Source of the DNA: Ascarosepion bandense
Lineage: Eukaryota; Mollusca; Cephalopoda; Sepiida; Sepiidae
Length of the DNA: 64,000 nt
Assembly: GCA_037127315.1 (NCBI GenBank)
Contig: JBBBDQ010000228.1
Span: forward strand, 186,501 to 250,500
Direction of reading: 5' to 3'
The notes under the pieces are model-generated. The model worked only from the letters and a program-made list of their open reading frames with translations, was not told the DNA's origin and did no database searches. Shown here piece by piece: positions 1 to 11,702 of the stretch. Both the position numbers and the translations under genes were made by a program. The number at the start of each line of letters is the position of its first letter. Position 1 is the stretch's first letter.

Positions 1-2568
1 GCTCCTCAAGTGTGGCATCCCCAGACCCCCTTGACACGGACGGAGGCAACAGACTCCTTTGTCGACCATGTGTTTGCGTCCTCTCCAAAGACAGGAGAAT
101 AGCAAACGCTCGAGCGCCTTCTCATGATCGTCACAAAGGGGAAGTACAGACAGCCGGTAAAGCATTCTGGGAAAGAGGTATGTATTACACACCTCCGCCA
201 GACCCTTCACGGAGAGACTCCGTCGACGCCAAATCTCGACCGACGCGCCGACCTTTGCCTGTACTTCTGACCAGTTTTTCTCCAACTGTAAGTCCGGACC
301 GAACCAAACTCCGAGGAGCTTGACCGGCCCGTCCGTCCAGTCGAAGGGCCCCGGGAGGGAAACACCCTTCCAGGCACCTAACCGCAAGCCGGACGACTTG
401 TCGCGGTTAATTCTGGCCCCTGTTACCTGTTCGTACCGTTCAAGCGCCTTCTGTACCGCCCTTATGTCCCTGCGGGAGGACACAAAGGTCGTTACGTCAT
501 CGGCGTACGCGGAAACCCTGGCTCGAGCTCCTCCAGGGACAGCAATTCCACGCAGGACCGGACTGCACGTCTCGTCCCTTAGCCGGCGAAGGAGAGGCTC
601 CAACGCCAGGACGTAAAGGAGAGGCGACAGTGGACAACCCTGTCGGACCGACCTAGACAGCGCGAAAGCGCTCGACAGCTTCCCGTTCACCTGTACCACA
701 GCCTTGGGGGAGCGATACAGAAGGCTAATCCAGCGGCTGAAGTCGGGTTTGAATCCGGCGGCCTGCAGGACAGCAGCCAGGTAGCCATGGTCAATCCTAT
801 CAAATGCCTTGGACTGATCCAAATTGATCAGCGCGGCCTCTTCGTCGTCTTCTACACCCTCTACGATCGTGCGGATCAAGTGCAGGTTGCTCTGAATTGT
901 TCGTCCCTTCACAGAACAAGTCTGATCCGGTTCCAACAGAGACTCGGCAACTAGCTGCAAGCGATTCGTCAGGATCTTGGCCAAAATCTTTAACTCTGTG
1001 TTTAGCAGAGTTATGGGCCTGTAATCATCTAATCTCCCCGCCCAACCTTCTTGCCTTTTCCCAACAGCGTGATCACGCCCCTGGTGATCCGACCGGGGAT
1101 GGACCCCTGCCGAAACCAGTGGTTGAACACGACAGTCAAGAGCGGGACAAAAAGGTGCGACATCCTCAAGTACAATTCATAGGGCAAACCATCCAAACCT
1201 GGCGACTTGCCACTGCCGGTCTTCTTCAAAGCCGCGTAGACTTCGTCCTCCGTAATCTCCCCTTCGCAGCTAGCCGCTTCAGCCGGCAAAAGCCGGGGAA
1301 AGTCAGCCAAATAGCTGCGAAACTCCTCGTCACGGAGACCAGGCTCCTTGGTAAACCGGTGTTCGAAATGCTGCCGGAACGCCTCGCACATGTCGTCGGT
1401 GGACCGAAGGAGATGCCCCTCCGGGTCGCGCACTTCTCGAATGTACCGATCGCCGGCCCGACGAATTTCTTCCTTGCGCAGTTCTGCGCCCATGTTCACA
1501 GCTTCGGAAGACATCTTGCTTAACTTAGCTCTAATTACCTGACCCATATAGCGCTCGCTAGTCGTGCGCCTCAGGGCCTCCCTGGCTAAGGCTATCTCTA
1601 GGGGATCCCCACCAGCCTCCGCCCGGGCGAAATTAGCACTAAGTGTCTTTGCCTCCGCAGCCTTATCTAGTTTGAGCCGCTGGCTATATTTGGTGGCGAA
1701 AGACCCTAATGGAGTCCTTAAGGTTAACCCACCACTTATTCCCAATGACTCGCCCAATTAACGCCCGCTGAACTAGTTTTGTCAGCTGGTCACGAAAGTC
1801 CCGCCTGTCCAGTAAGGACTGATTGAACTTCCAATAACCAGCCAACCTAGGCCTAAAGTCTAACACCACACGGGCACAAACGAGTTTGTGGTCCGTGTAG
1901 CCTAGCCAGTGGAACGTTGGACATTCTAAGAAGTCTATGTCGGCCACTCTCACTAACATCCTATCCAGGTACGCAGATACCCGGGTAGAAGGCCAATTAA
2001 GCGCCCACGTCCACATACTCCCATCCGGATGATCGACCCGGTATCTATCGACGAGACCAAATTCGTCGATCAGATCAACCAGGCTACGATCATCATTCCT
2101 CCCGCTAGCGCCCCTCCCTCTATCCCATTTGGGGGTTAGGATGGCATTCCAGTCCCCAACTAAGATTAGCCGTGTTGAATGCACCATAAAGGGCTCCAAC
2201 AGCCGAAAGAAAGAGACACGCTCACCTTGCTTATTGGGCGCATAAACCACAATCAGCCGGAACAATTTGCTTTTCACTGCAATATCGGCCACGATCAGCC
2301 GGCCCTCGGCACCGACATGGACAAGGTCAACCTTCGCGTCCAGGGTACGCTTGACCAGCAAAGAAACACCTCTGGCTTGCCGGCTCCCATATGCTGAATA
2401 GACGACAAAGTCGTTAGACAGCACACAAGAGTCGACTTCGCAAACAAAGTGAGTCTCTTGGATCGCGGCCACATCCACGCCGAAGGACAAGAGGTCACGA
2501 AGCAGGCGAGCCGCCTTACCCCGATCCCTCAGGCCCTTCGCATTCAAGCTGGCTATCTTAATAGACAT
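1..2568 (-). pseudogene. LINE ORF2 (endonuclease/reverse transcriptase), unit Z, frameshifted and incomplete
   Basis: Starts with the same ATG as the intact ORF2 in unit C. The first 290 codons give the APE-type endonuclease (QETH near residue 38, GDWNA near 138, TDHK near 225). The frame then breaks near 1705, where a C-run is one base longer than in the other units, and again near 1030, where two bases (TC) are added ahead of the DDYRPI motif. The reverse transcriptase continues to position 1 in the restored frame. The C-terminal knuckle region is outside the window. If the indels are real, this copy makes only a truncated endonuclease. The protein would nick target DNA and copy its own RNA. 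Confidence 0.9.
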
Positions 2569-2614
2569 CTTTTAGTTCTGAAAAAGAAAAAACAAAGAAC
2601 ATGCAACAAAGGCA

Positions 2615-4490
2615 CTAGTCGCATACGGGGTAGAAATCTCGGGCAGAGGGGACCCCGACGGACTGTCCTAGGGACCCCTGTACCAATGTCGGACGTAATC
2701 CGTCCGTCTAGGACAATCCCGCCGACGTCGGTGGGATATGTTAGTTTTACCACCCTATATAAACTGGGGTGGGAGTAAAACGGGGAACCTCCCCGAACAA
2801 TTTTGCGACATTTTTCTTAGTTCCGGCGTGTTTTCCGCCACCATCCTTATTTTAGGATATAACCTTCTGACCTCTTCTATGTGGTCCCAGACCCGCAGGT
2901 TCCCCCCGGTATTTCTTACCAGGGTGATGACACCTGGGGCCTGGGAAAAGTTTGTAGGATCTTCAGTGGAAAGATTGTTGACTGAAGTCAGTTTTAGGAG
3001 CGGCTTCAGCAACTTTCGCCTTTGCGAGGACCACTCCGCCACCAAATTTTCGTCGACTTTCATTAGAGCTGCGCCTCTCGGGAGGCCTTTCTTCTTTTTC
3101 GCCTGACTGGGAGTCTGGCTGGGAGTGGGAATAGGAGAAGGGGAGGGAGTGGGAGTTGCCGAAATGTTCTTTTCCAGGGGGGTCAGATTGAAGGTAGGGG
3201 ACTGGGAAGCTTTCCGCGGGGAAGAGGGAAGGCTCCTCGCCTTTTCTGCATAAGTGCATCTAACTGGGGACACCGGTAAAGAAGTGCATCGGTCGCCCAG
3301 CTTCCTCCTCTCAGAGCTCCTGCTCCTCCTTCTACTCTTGAGTTTGTCCTGTTGTTCCTCCTCTTCCTCTCTCCCGCGCTTCAGGGACGACGCTCTTCCT
3401 ACTTCCATAGGCTCTTCCGCAACCTTTTTGGGGAAGGAACCCTTTTCCTTGCCCTGTTTGGACGGTGAATTTTGCGGAGTAGGGTCCTTCTGTTTGGCAG
3501 GCGCCTTAACAGGAGTCGGCACCTTCACCGGCACCTTCGCCGGCGAAGGCGTTTTTGCCTTTTTTCGCGCCACCACCTGCCAATCACCCTCCTTGTTGGC
3601 TGCCGGTACTGGTGCTGGTGGAGCTTGTTTGGTAGTTTCCTTTGCAGGCTGCTGCTGCTGTTTGACTGGTTGGGCCTTTGGGGGCGGGTTTTTGGTCGGA
3701 CACGCCTTTGCGACGTGTTCCGCCGCCCCACAGACCCAACAGCAAGGCTTTCTGCCCTCCACGACCACAAAAAAATATTTCGATCCCTGCAGGTGAGGAT
3801 GTTGGGGATTTTCGCAATGTTTTCCCCAGATAGGGTCACCTGCAGGACCATATCTCCTGTATAGAAGCCTGCCTTGGACCGCAGCGAGGAGACGTCGGCC
3901 ACCTTTCCGTAACTTGCAAAAAAGGCGCCGACGTGGTCCTCGGCAATGTCCAAGGGGACGCCATGCAAGGTAATCTTGACTCTCCTTGCTCCCATATATT
4001 CCGTCTGGAATTGGAGTGTTTTTGTCTCCAATACCACGCCAATTAGGCGCTTGGCCTCTTCAACTGAGCCAAGCAGGACGTCCCACTTGGCATTGCCTCT
4101 CCTCGCTACGGCCTTTGCATTAATCTGAAGAGCCCGAATTGCCTCTTCAAAGGATTCCCTTGTGATGCCCACAAACTTATGGGTCTTAAGTTCCTTGGTT
4201 CTTAGTGTGATTATTCTGGCCTCAATTTGTGCCAATTGTTCTGGCACGGAAACCAGCTCTGTTCCTTTAATATACTGGGCGTATTTGTCTTGCATCTGAT
4301 GGTAATATTCCTCATCCTTAACCGTCAATTTCCCTCTTTTCCACCCAGCGGTCGAGGGTTTAGGCGATGCTGCTTCTGCTAGTACTTGCGAAGGGGGATT
4401 ATCCCAGGGCGGTAGAGCCCAATCCCCCTCCTTTCCTCCCACCGACGCCGTGGTGGGAGGAACGACCTCATCCGGCCCATTCGAGGCCAT
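2615..4490 (-). pseudogene. LINE ORF1 (gag-like RNA-binding protein), unit Z, frameshifted
   Basis: Homologous throughout to the intact ORF1 of unit B. Three length differences break it. An A-run near 3772 has seven instead of five A, just before the knuckle-coding region. One extra G lies near 2768 and one extra C near 2673, both close to the C-terminus. The first ATG is at 4490 (MASNG); a TTG lies three codons upstream in frame. All domains are recognisable: N-terminal acidic/coiled region, RRM-like part, single CCHC knuckle, then a Lys/Pro/Ser-rich tail. ORF1 proteins of this LINE type bind element RNA to form the ribonucleoprotein. Confidence 0.88.
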
Positions 4491-4703
4491 TGCCACCAAA
4501 GTGGCCGAACACCGGACAACCTCTTTCCGGTGTTTCGCGTTGAAAACGCTACTTTACGCAAGCCCGAGCTATAAACTCGGGCCGGAAATTAGTATGTCCA
4601 AGATACAAAGTCACTGCAATATCACGAAGGAACAAAACAGCTCTTTGCTCTTACCTTCACAACCCCCAAAACAAAAAGTCAAGAGGGTAGGGAAGGGCTG
4701 GTA

Positions 4704-5430
4704 TGTATTTATTCAGGTATGAAATACATGAATTATGGCACAAGGCCGAAAAATGGGGAGGGGGAACAAAACTTGGGATGGTCTTCAGTAACTATCTTAT
4801 ACCTAGCTAATCAGATTCACGACCCATACATACGTTACAATTTTCTCATTCACCATAAAAATTTGTCCATCAACACTCATACCTAACAAGCACCAAAATA
4901 CCGCAAAATCATACCGGGGACCTAAAAAACACCCCAAATGTACATAAAAATTTCTGATTTTTACAATATATACAATATCTTACAAAAATAATTTAAAACT
5001 TTATTCATGAAATGACATGATGGGAAGGGGGAATGAAGAAACAAAAAATCCCCAAAACAAAAAACAATTTCAAATGAATATATATACACAATGTTAGTAA
5101 GACCCAAACACACCCACATAATTAAAGAGGCCACTGTATTCTGCCTTAAAAAGACAAAATCAAGCAGCTCTCTTTCTAAGGGGAATGGATAAGCAGGGGT
5201 CAAAAATAAATTGGACTGGAGAATGTATAAGGCTGACCCAGCCGAGAGTGAAAACGGGACAAAATAATACTTGGACAATGGGAATCTCGAACTGGATCAT
5301 AACAAAAGCAATGAAGCCGGGAACAGGCCAGGACAAACACATTCACTCACATTAACTAGGCACCAAAAAGACTTCTACCTTAACCACGGGCGGGGTTCCA
5401 AAGGAATCCACCCCGATGCAACTAGCAGAT
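4704..5430 (-). other. 3'UTR of LINE unit A
   Basis: About 727 bp, AT-rich, without a convincing reading frame. It begins after the ORF2 stop (protein ends SLDFLF) and ends in an AATAAATACATA tail rather than a long poly(A). A few substitutions and short indels separate it from the 3'UTR at 17256-17982. Many differences, concentrated in the last 300 bp, separate it from the one at 10980-11702. Confidence 0.8.
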
Positions 5431-8400
5431 CTAAAAGAGAAAATCAAGGCTAGCCCCGGTCACGCGAACCAGGCTCGCCGCATATACCCACCTTTCGCTG
5501 AACTCTGTCGGGTGCAGCCGTTTTCGTTCAGTTCTAATCTTCATTTTGAGCTGGTGCTCAAAATATCGGATTAGATCCTGATCCGAAAGACGACCTCCCC
5601 GCAAGACTTCCTCCAGACGCGTCATCCAAATCACCATTCTAGCCGTGGCCAGTAGCGACAGAAACACCATCCGCTTCACTCCAGAGTACGGGGGCGACAC
5701 ATTGTCCACAGCGTATGCGCGATCAATGAGCACAAGCTCCCGCGGCGCGATACGAGCAGTCAACTCGCCGACACGCGCCCACAACGGGCGAACGCGCGAA
5801 CAATGGAAGAAGGCGTGCGCAGACGTCTCCTTAATTCCAAGGACGCAACGTTCACAATCTGGCAAATCCGCCAGGCCCATTGCGAAACGCTTGTCGTTGA
5901 GAGACAAACCATTCCGAGCCAATCGCCAGGTCAGAGAAAACTCAGAGTTGTTGAGCCAATCCGCACCTGGCGCCCAAGACCAATGAGAGCGATACTCCTC
6001 CCTCGACATGCCGAGCTTACTCCACAGTTCATCCTTCACGGCGCCCTCCACTAATCCCCGATAGAAGATTCTCCTAGGCCGTGAAAGGTCACTGGACCAT
6101 GGAATGGCCCGAAGGGCCGTCAGACATTCGAGCAGGAATTTCGGCCGCCCCCAAGGCCTATTGCTAGTCCTTAGGAGCGGGGAGTGATAGTGAGGCTAGG
6201 GAACATGTCCCTCACTACCCCCGCAAGCAACCGATCTTCCTCCAACGCGCGCCTGAGGAATGCCAACCTCGAAGCGAGCACGTGGCTCCTCAAGTGTGGC
6301 ATCCCCAGACCCCCTTGACACGGACGGAGGCAACAGACTCCTTTGTCGACCATGTGTTTGCGTCCTCTCCAAAGACAGGAGAATAGCAAACGCTCGAGCG
6401 CCTTCTCATGATCGTCACAAAGGGGAAGTACAGACAGCCGGTAAAGCATTCTGGGAAAGAGGTATGTATTACACACCTCCGCCAGACCCTTCACGGAGAG
6501 ACTCCGTCGACGCCAAATCTCGACCGACGCGCCGACCTTTGCCTGTACTTCTGACCAGTTTTTCTCCAACTGTAAGTCCGGACCGAACCAAACTCCGAGG
6601 AGCTTGACCGGCCCGTCCGTCCAGTCGAAGGGCCCCGGGAGGGAAACACCCTTCCAGGCACCTAACCGCAAGCCGGACGACTTGTCGCGGTTAATTCTGG
6701 CCCCTGTTACCTGTTCGTACCGTTCAAGCGCCTTCTGTACCGCCCTTATGTCCCTGCGGGAGGACACAAAGGTCGTTACGTCATCGGCGTACGCGGAAAC
6801 CCTGGCTCGAGCTCCTCCAGGGACAGCAATTCCACGCAGGACCGGACTGCACGTCTCGTCCCTTAGCCGGCGAAGGAGAGGCTCCAACGCCAGGACGTAA
6901 AGGAGAGGCGACAGTGGACAACCCTGTCGGACCGACCTAGACAGCGCGAAAGCGCTCGACAGCTTCCCGTTCACCTGTACCACAGCCTTGGGGGAGCGAT
7001 ACAGAAGGCTAATCCAGCGGCTGAAGTCGGGTTTGAATCCGGCGGCCTGCAGGACAGCAGCCAGGTAGCCATGGTCAATCCTATCAAATGCCTTGGACTG
7101 ATCCAAATTGATCAGCGCGGCCTCTTCGTCGTCTTCTACACCCTCTACGATCGTGCGGATCAAGTGCAGGTTGCTCTGAATTGTTCGTCCCTTCACAGAA
7201 CAAGTCTGATCCGGTTCCAACAGAGACTCGGCAACTAGCTGCAAGCGATTCGTCAGGATCTTGGCCAAAATCTTTAACTCTGTGTTTAGCAGAGTTATGG
7301 GCCTGTAATCATCTAATCCCCGCCCAACCTTCTTGCCTTTTCCCAACAGCGTGATCACGCCCCTGGTGATCCGACCGGGGATGGACCCCTGCCGAAACCA
7401 GTGGTTGAACACGACAGTCAAGAGCGGGACAAAAAGGTGCGACATCCTCAAGTACAATTCATAGGGCAAACCATCCAAACCTGGCGACTTGCCACTGCCG
7501 GTCTTCTTCAAAGCCGCGTAGACTTCGTCCTCCGTAATCTCCCCTTCGCAGCTAGCCGCTTCAGCCGGCAAAAGCCGGGGAAAGTCAGCCAAATAGCTGC
7601 GAAACTCCTCGTCACGGAGACCAGGCTCCTTGGTAAACCGGTGTTCGAAATGCTGCCGGAACGCCTCGCACATGTCGTCGGTGGACCGAAGGAGATGCCC
7701 CTCCGGGTCGCGCACTTCTCGAATGTACCGATCGCCGGCCCGACGAATTTCTTCCTTGCGCAGTTCTGCGCCCATGTTCACAGCTTCGGAAGACATCTTG
7801 CTTAACTTAGCTCTAATTACCTGACCCATATAGCGCTCGCTAGTCGTGCGCCTCAGGGCCTCCCTGGCTAAGGCTATCTCTAGGGGATCCCCACCAGCCT
7901 CCGCCCGGGCGAAATTAGCACTAAGTGTCTTTGCCTCCGCAGCCTTATCTAGTTTGAGCCGCTGGCTATATTTGGTGGCGAAAGACCTAATGGAGTCCTT
8001 AAGGTTAACCCACCACTTATTCCCAATGACTCGCCCAATTAACGCCCGCTGAACTAGTTTTGTCAGCTGGTCACGAAAGTCCCGCCTGTCCAGTAAGGAC
8101 TGATTGAACTTCCAATAACCAGCCAACCTAGGCCTAAAGTCTAACACCACACGGGCACAAACGAGTTTGTGGTCCGTGTAGCCTAGCCAGTGGAACGTTG
8201 GACATTCTAAGAAGTCTATGTCGGCCACTCTCACTAACATCCTATCCAGGTACGCAGATACCCGGGTAGAAGGCCAATTAAGCGCCCACGTCCACATACT
8301 CCCATCCGGATGATCGACCCGGTATCTATCGACGAGACCAAATTCGTCGATCAGATCAACCAGGCTACGATCATCATTCCTCCCGCTAGCGCCCCTCCCT

Positions 8401-8849
8401 CTATCCCATTTGGGGGTTAGGATGGCATTCCAGTCCCCAACTAAGATTAGCCGTGTTGAATGCACCATAAAGGGCTCCAACAGCCGAAAGAAAGAGACAC
8501 GCTCACCTTGCTTATTGGGCGCATAAACCACAATCAGCCGGAACAATTTGCTTTTCACTGCAATATCGGCCACGATCAGCCGGCCCTCGGCACCGACATG
8601 GACAAGGTCAACCTTCGCGTCCAGGGTACGCTTGACCAGCAAAGAAACACCTCTGGCTTGCCGGCTCCCATATGCTGAATAGACGACAAAGTCGTTAGAC
8701 AGCACACAAGAGTCGACTTCGCAAACAAAGTGAGTCTCTTGGATCGCGGCCACATCCACGCCGAAGGACAAGAGGTCACGAAGCAGGCGAGCCGCCTTAC
8801 CCCGATCCCTCAGGCCCTTCGCATTCAAGCTGGCTATCTTAATAGACAT
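5431..8849 (-). pseudogene. LINE ORF2 (endonuclease/reverse transcriptase), unit A, one frameshift
   Basis: An 892-codon frame from the ATG at 8849 covers the endonuclease and the entire RT domain including YADD. It breaks near 6176, where a G-run is one base shorter (GCGGGGAGT) than in units B and C (GCGGGGGAGT). The remaining 3' part, down to the stop at 5431, stays open in the other frame and encodes the C-terminal CCHC region (DCERC...HAFFHC). A single base separates this copy from the intact 1139-codon ORF2 of unit C, so it is either very recently inactivated or carries a base-call error. Confidence 0.92.
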
Positions 8850-8895
8850 CTTTTAGTTCTGAAAAAGAAAAAACAAAGAACATGCAACAAAGGCA

Positions 8896-10766
8896 CTAGT
8901 CGCATACGGGGTAGAAATCTCGGGCAGAGGGGACCCCGACGGACTGTCCTAGGGACCCTGTACCAATGTCGGACGTAATCCGTCCGTCTAGGACAATCCC
9001 GCCGACGTCGGTGGGATATGTTAGTTTTACCACCCTATATAAACTGGGGTGGAGTAAAACGGGGAACCTCCCCGAACAATTTTGCGACATTTTTCTTAGT
9101 TCCGGCGTGTTTTCCGCCACCATCCTTATTTTAGGATATAACCTTCTGACCTCTTCTATGTGGTCCCAGACCCGCAGGTTCCCCCCGGTATTTCTTACCA
9201 GGGTGATGACACCTGGGGCCTGGGAAAAGTTTGTAGGATCTTCAGTGGAAAGATTGTTGACTGAAGTCAGTTTTAGGAGCGGCTTCAGCAACTTTCGCCT
9301 TTGCGAGGACCACTCCGCCACCAAATTTTCGTCGACTTTCATTAGAGCTGCGCCTCTCGGGAGGCCTTTCTTCTTTTTCGCCTGACTGGGAGTCTGGCTG
9401 GGAGTGGGAATAGGAGAAGGGGAGGGAGTGGGAGTTGCCGAAATGTTCTTTTCCAGGGGGGTCAGATTGAAGGTAGGGGACTGGGAAGCTTTCCGCGGGG
9501 AAGAGGGAAGGCTCCTCGCCTTTTCTGCATAAGTGCATCTAACTGGGGACACCGGTAAAGAAGTGCATCGGTCGCCCAGCTTCCTCCTCTCAGAGCTCCT
9601 GCTCCTCCTTCTACTCTTGAGTTTGTCCTGTTGTTCCTCCTCTTCCTCTCTCCCGCGCTTCAGGGACGACGCTCTTCCTACTTCCATAGGCTCTTCCGCA
9701 ACCTTTTTGGGGAAGGAACCCTTTTCCTTGCCCTGTTTGGACGGTGAATTTTGCGGAGTAGGGTCCTTCTGTTTGGCAGGCGCCTTAACAGGAGTCGGCA
9801 CCTTCACCGGCACCTTCGCCGGCGAAGGCGTTTTTGCCTTTTTTCGCGCCACCACCTGCCAATCACCCTCCTTGTTGGCTGCCGGTACTGGTGCTGGTGG
9901 AGCTTGTTTGGTAGTTTCCTTTGCAGGCTGCTGCTGCTGTTTGACTGGTTGGGCCTTTGGGGGCGGGTTTTTGGTCGGACACGCCTTTGCGACGTGTTCC
10001 GCCGCCCCACAGACCCAACAGCAAGGCTTTCTGCCCTCCACGACCACAAAAATATTTCGATCCCTGCAGGTGAGGATGTTGGGGATTTTCGCAATGTTTT
10101 CCCCAGATAGGGTCACCTGCAGGACCATATCTCCTGTATAGAAGCCTGCCTTGGACCGCAGCGAGGAGACGTCGGCCACCTTTCCGTAACTTGCAAAAAA
10201 GGCGCCGACGTGGTCCTCGGCAATGTCCAAGGGGACGCCATGCAAGGTAATCTTGACTCTCCTTGCTCCCATATATTCCGTCTGGAATTGGAGTGTTTTT
10301 GTCTCCAATACCACGCCAATTAGGCGCTTGGCCTCTTCAACTGAGCCAAGCAGGACGTCCCACTTGGCATTGCCTCTCCTCGCTACGGCCTTTGCATTAA
10401 TCTGAAGAGCCCGAATTGCCTCTTCAAAGGATTCCCTTGTGATGCCCACAAACTTATGGGTCTTAAGTTCCTTGGTTCTTAGTGTGATTATTCTGGCCTC
10501 AATTTGTGCCAATTGTTCTGGCACGGAAACCAGCTCTGTTCCTTTAATATACTGGGCGTATTTGTCTTGCATCTGATGGTAATATTCCTCATCCTTAACC
10601 GTCAATTTCCCTCTTTTCCACCCAGCGGTCGAGGGTTTAGGCGATGCTGCTTCTGCTAGTACTTGCGAAGGGGGATTATCCCGAGGCGGTAGAGCCCAAT
10701 CCCCTCCTTTCCTCCCACCGACGCCGTGGTGGGAGGAACGACCTCATCCGGCCCATTCGAGGCCAT
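8896..10766 (-). pseudogene. LINE ORF1 (gag-like), unit A, N-terminal frameshift
   Basis: Collinear with the intact ORF1 of unit B. One C is missing from a C-run near 10700 (AATCCCCTCC against AATCCCCCTCC), which breaks the frame within the first 25 codons. An internal ATG at 10605 opens the remaining 569 codons, so the RRM-like region, the knuckle and the basic tail are unaltered. The normal first ATG would be at 10766. Confidence 0.9.
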
Positions 10767-10979
10767 TGCCACCAAAGTGGCCGAACACCGGACAACCTCT
10801 TTCCGGTGTTTCGCGTTGAAAACGCTACTTTACGCAAGCCCGAGCTATAAACTCGGGCCGGAAATTAGTATGTCCAAGATACAAAGTCACTGCAATATCA
10901 CGAAGGAACAAAACAGCTCTTTGCTCTTACCTTCACAACCCCCAAAACAAAAAGTCAAGAGGGTAGGGAAGGGCTGGTA

Positions 10980-11702
10980 CTTATTTATTTGCCAACAAAG
11001 TACAAATTCTGGCACAAGGCCAAACAATGGGGAGGGGGAACAAAAACTTGGGTTGGTCTTCCGTAACTATCTTATACCTAGCTAATCAGATTCACGACCC
11101 ATACATACGTTACAATTTTCTCATTCACCATAAAAATTTGTCCATCAACACTCATACCTATCATACACCAAAATACCGCAGTAACATACCAGGGACCTAA
11201 AAACGCCCCAAATGTACATAAAAATTGTGTATTTACAATATTTACAATAGTGTACAAAAATAAATTTAAAACTTTATTCATGAAATGACATGATGGGGAG
11301 GGGGAATGAAGAAACAAAAAACCCCAAAACAAAAAACAATTTCAAATGAATATATATACATGGGTTAGTAAGACCCAAACACACCCACGTAATTAAAGAG
11401 GCCACTGTATTCTGCCTTAAAAAGAACAAAATCAAGCAGCTCTCTTTCTAAGGGGAATGGAGAAGCAGGGAACAAAATAAATTGGACTGGAGAATGTATA
11501 AGGCTGACCCAGCCGAGAGTGAAAACAGGACAAAAGAATACTTGGACAATGGGAATCTCGAACTGGATCATAACAAAAGCAATGGAGCCGGGAACAGGCC
11601 AGGACAAACACATTCACTCACATTAACTAGGCACAAAAAAGAACTTCTACCTTAACCACGGGAGGGGTTCCAAAGGAATCCACCCCGATGCAACTAGCAG
11701 AT
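10980..11702 (-). other. 3'UTR of LINE unit B (variant type)
   Basis: About 723 bp, AT-rich. Its distal end (10980-11050) begins TTATTTATTTGCCAACAAAG on the plus strand, where units A and C have a TGTATTTATTCAGG-type end. Further substitutions and indels occur through the UTR. No coding potential is seen. Confidence 0.8.

Larger units (their letters stand above)
1..4703 (-). mobile_element. Tx1/L1-type LINE, unit Z (3' end outside window)
   Basis: Leftmost unit. Its 5' end is at about 4703 and it runs leftwards through the 5'UTR, ORF1 and the first three quarters of ORF2, then is cut by the window edge within the RT/C-terminal part. It carries the most indels of the four units (three in ORF1, two in ORF2), so it is the most damaged or worst-resolved copy. 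Its 3'UTR type cannot be determined from this window. Confidence 0.93.
4704..10979 (-). mobile_element. Tx1/L1-type LINE, unit A (complete length, two frameshifts)
   Basis: Full-length unit: 3'UTR 4704-5430, ORF2 5431-8849, ORF1 8896-10766, 5'UTR 10767-10979. On the element's strand the 3' terminus reads AATAAATACATA and joins directly to the 5' end of unit Z. Its 3'UTR is nearly identical to that of unit C, 12552 bp away, and clearly different from that of the intervening unit B. Confidence 0.94.

Noticed and set aside
897..1523. Plus-strand 208-codon frame and its repeats at 7401, 13676 and 19954
   Set aside because: Antisense shadow of ORF2; the minus strand carries the RT motifs.
3254..3796. 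Plus-strand 180-codon frame rich in Leu/Ser/Gly (and its repeats in other units)
   Set aside because: It is the antisense of the low-complexity Lys/Pro/Ser tract of LINE ORF1 and has no independent motif.
4961..5278. 105-codon minus-strand frame in the LINE 3'UTR (also 17513-17830)
   Set aside because: Hydrophobic and AT-driven; broken in unit B at the same place, with no family motif. Read as 3'UTR.
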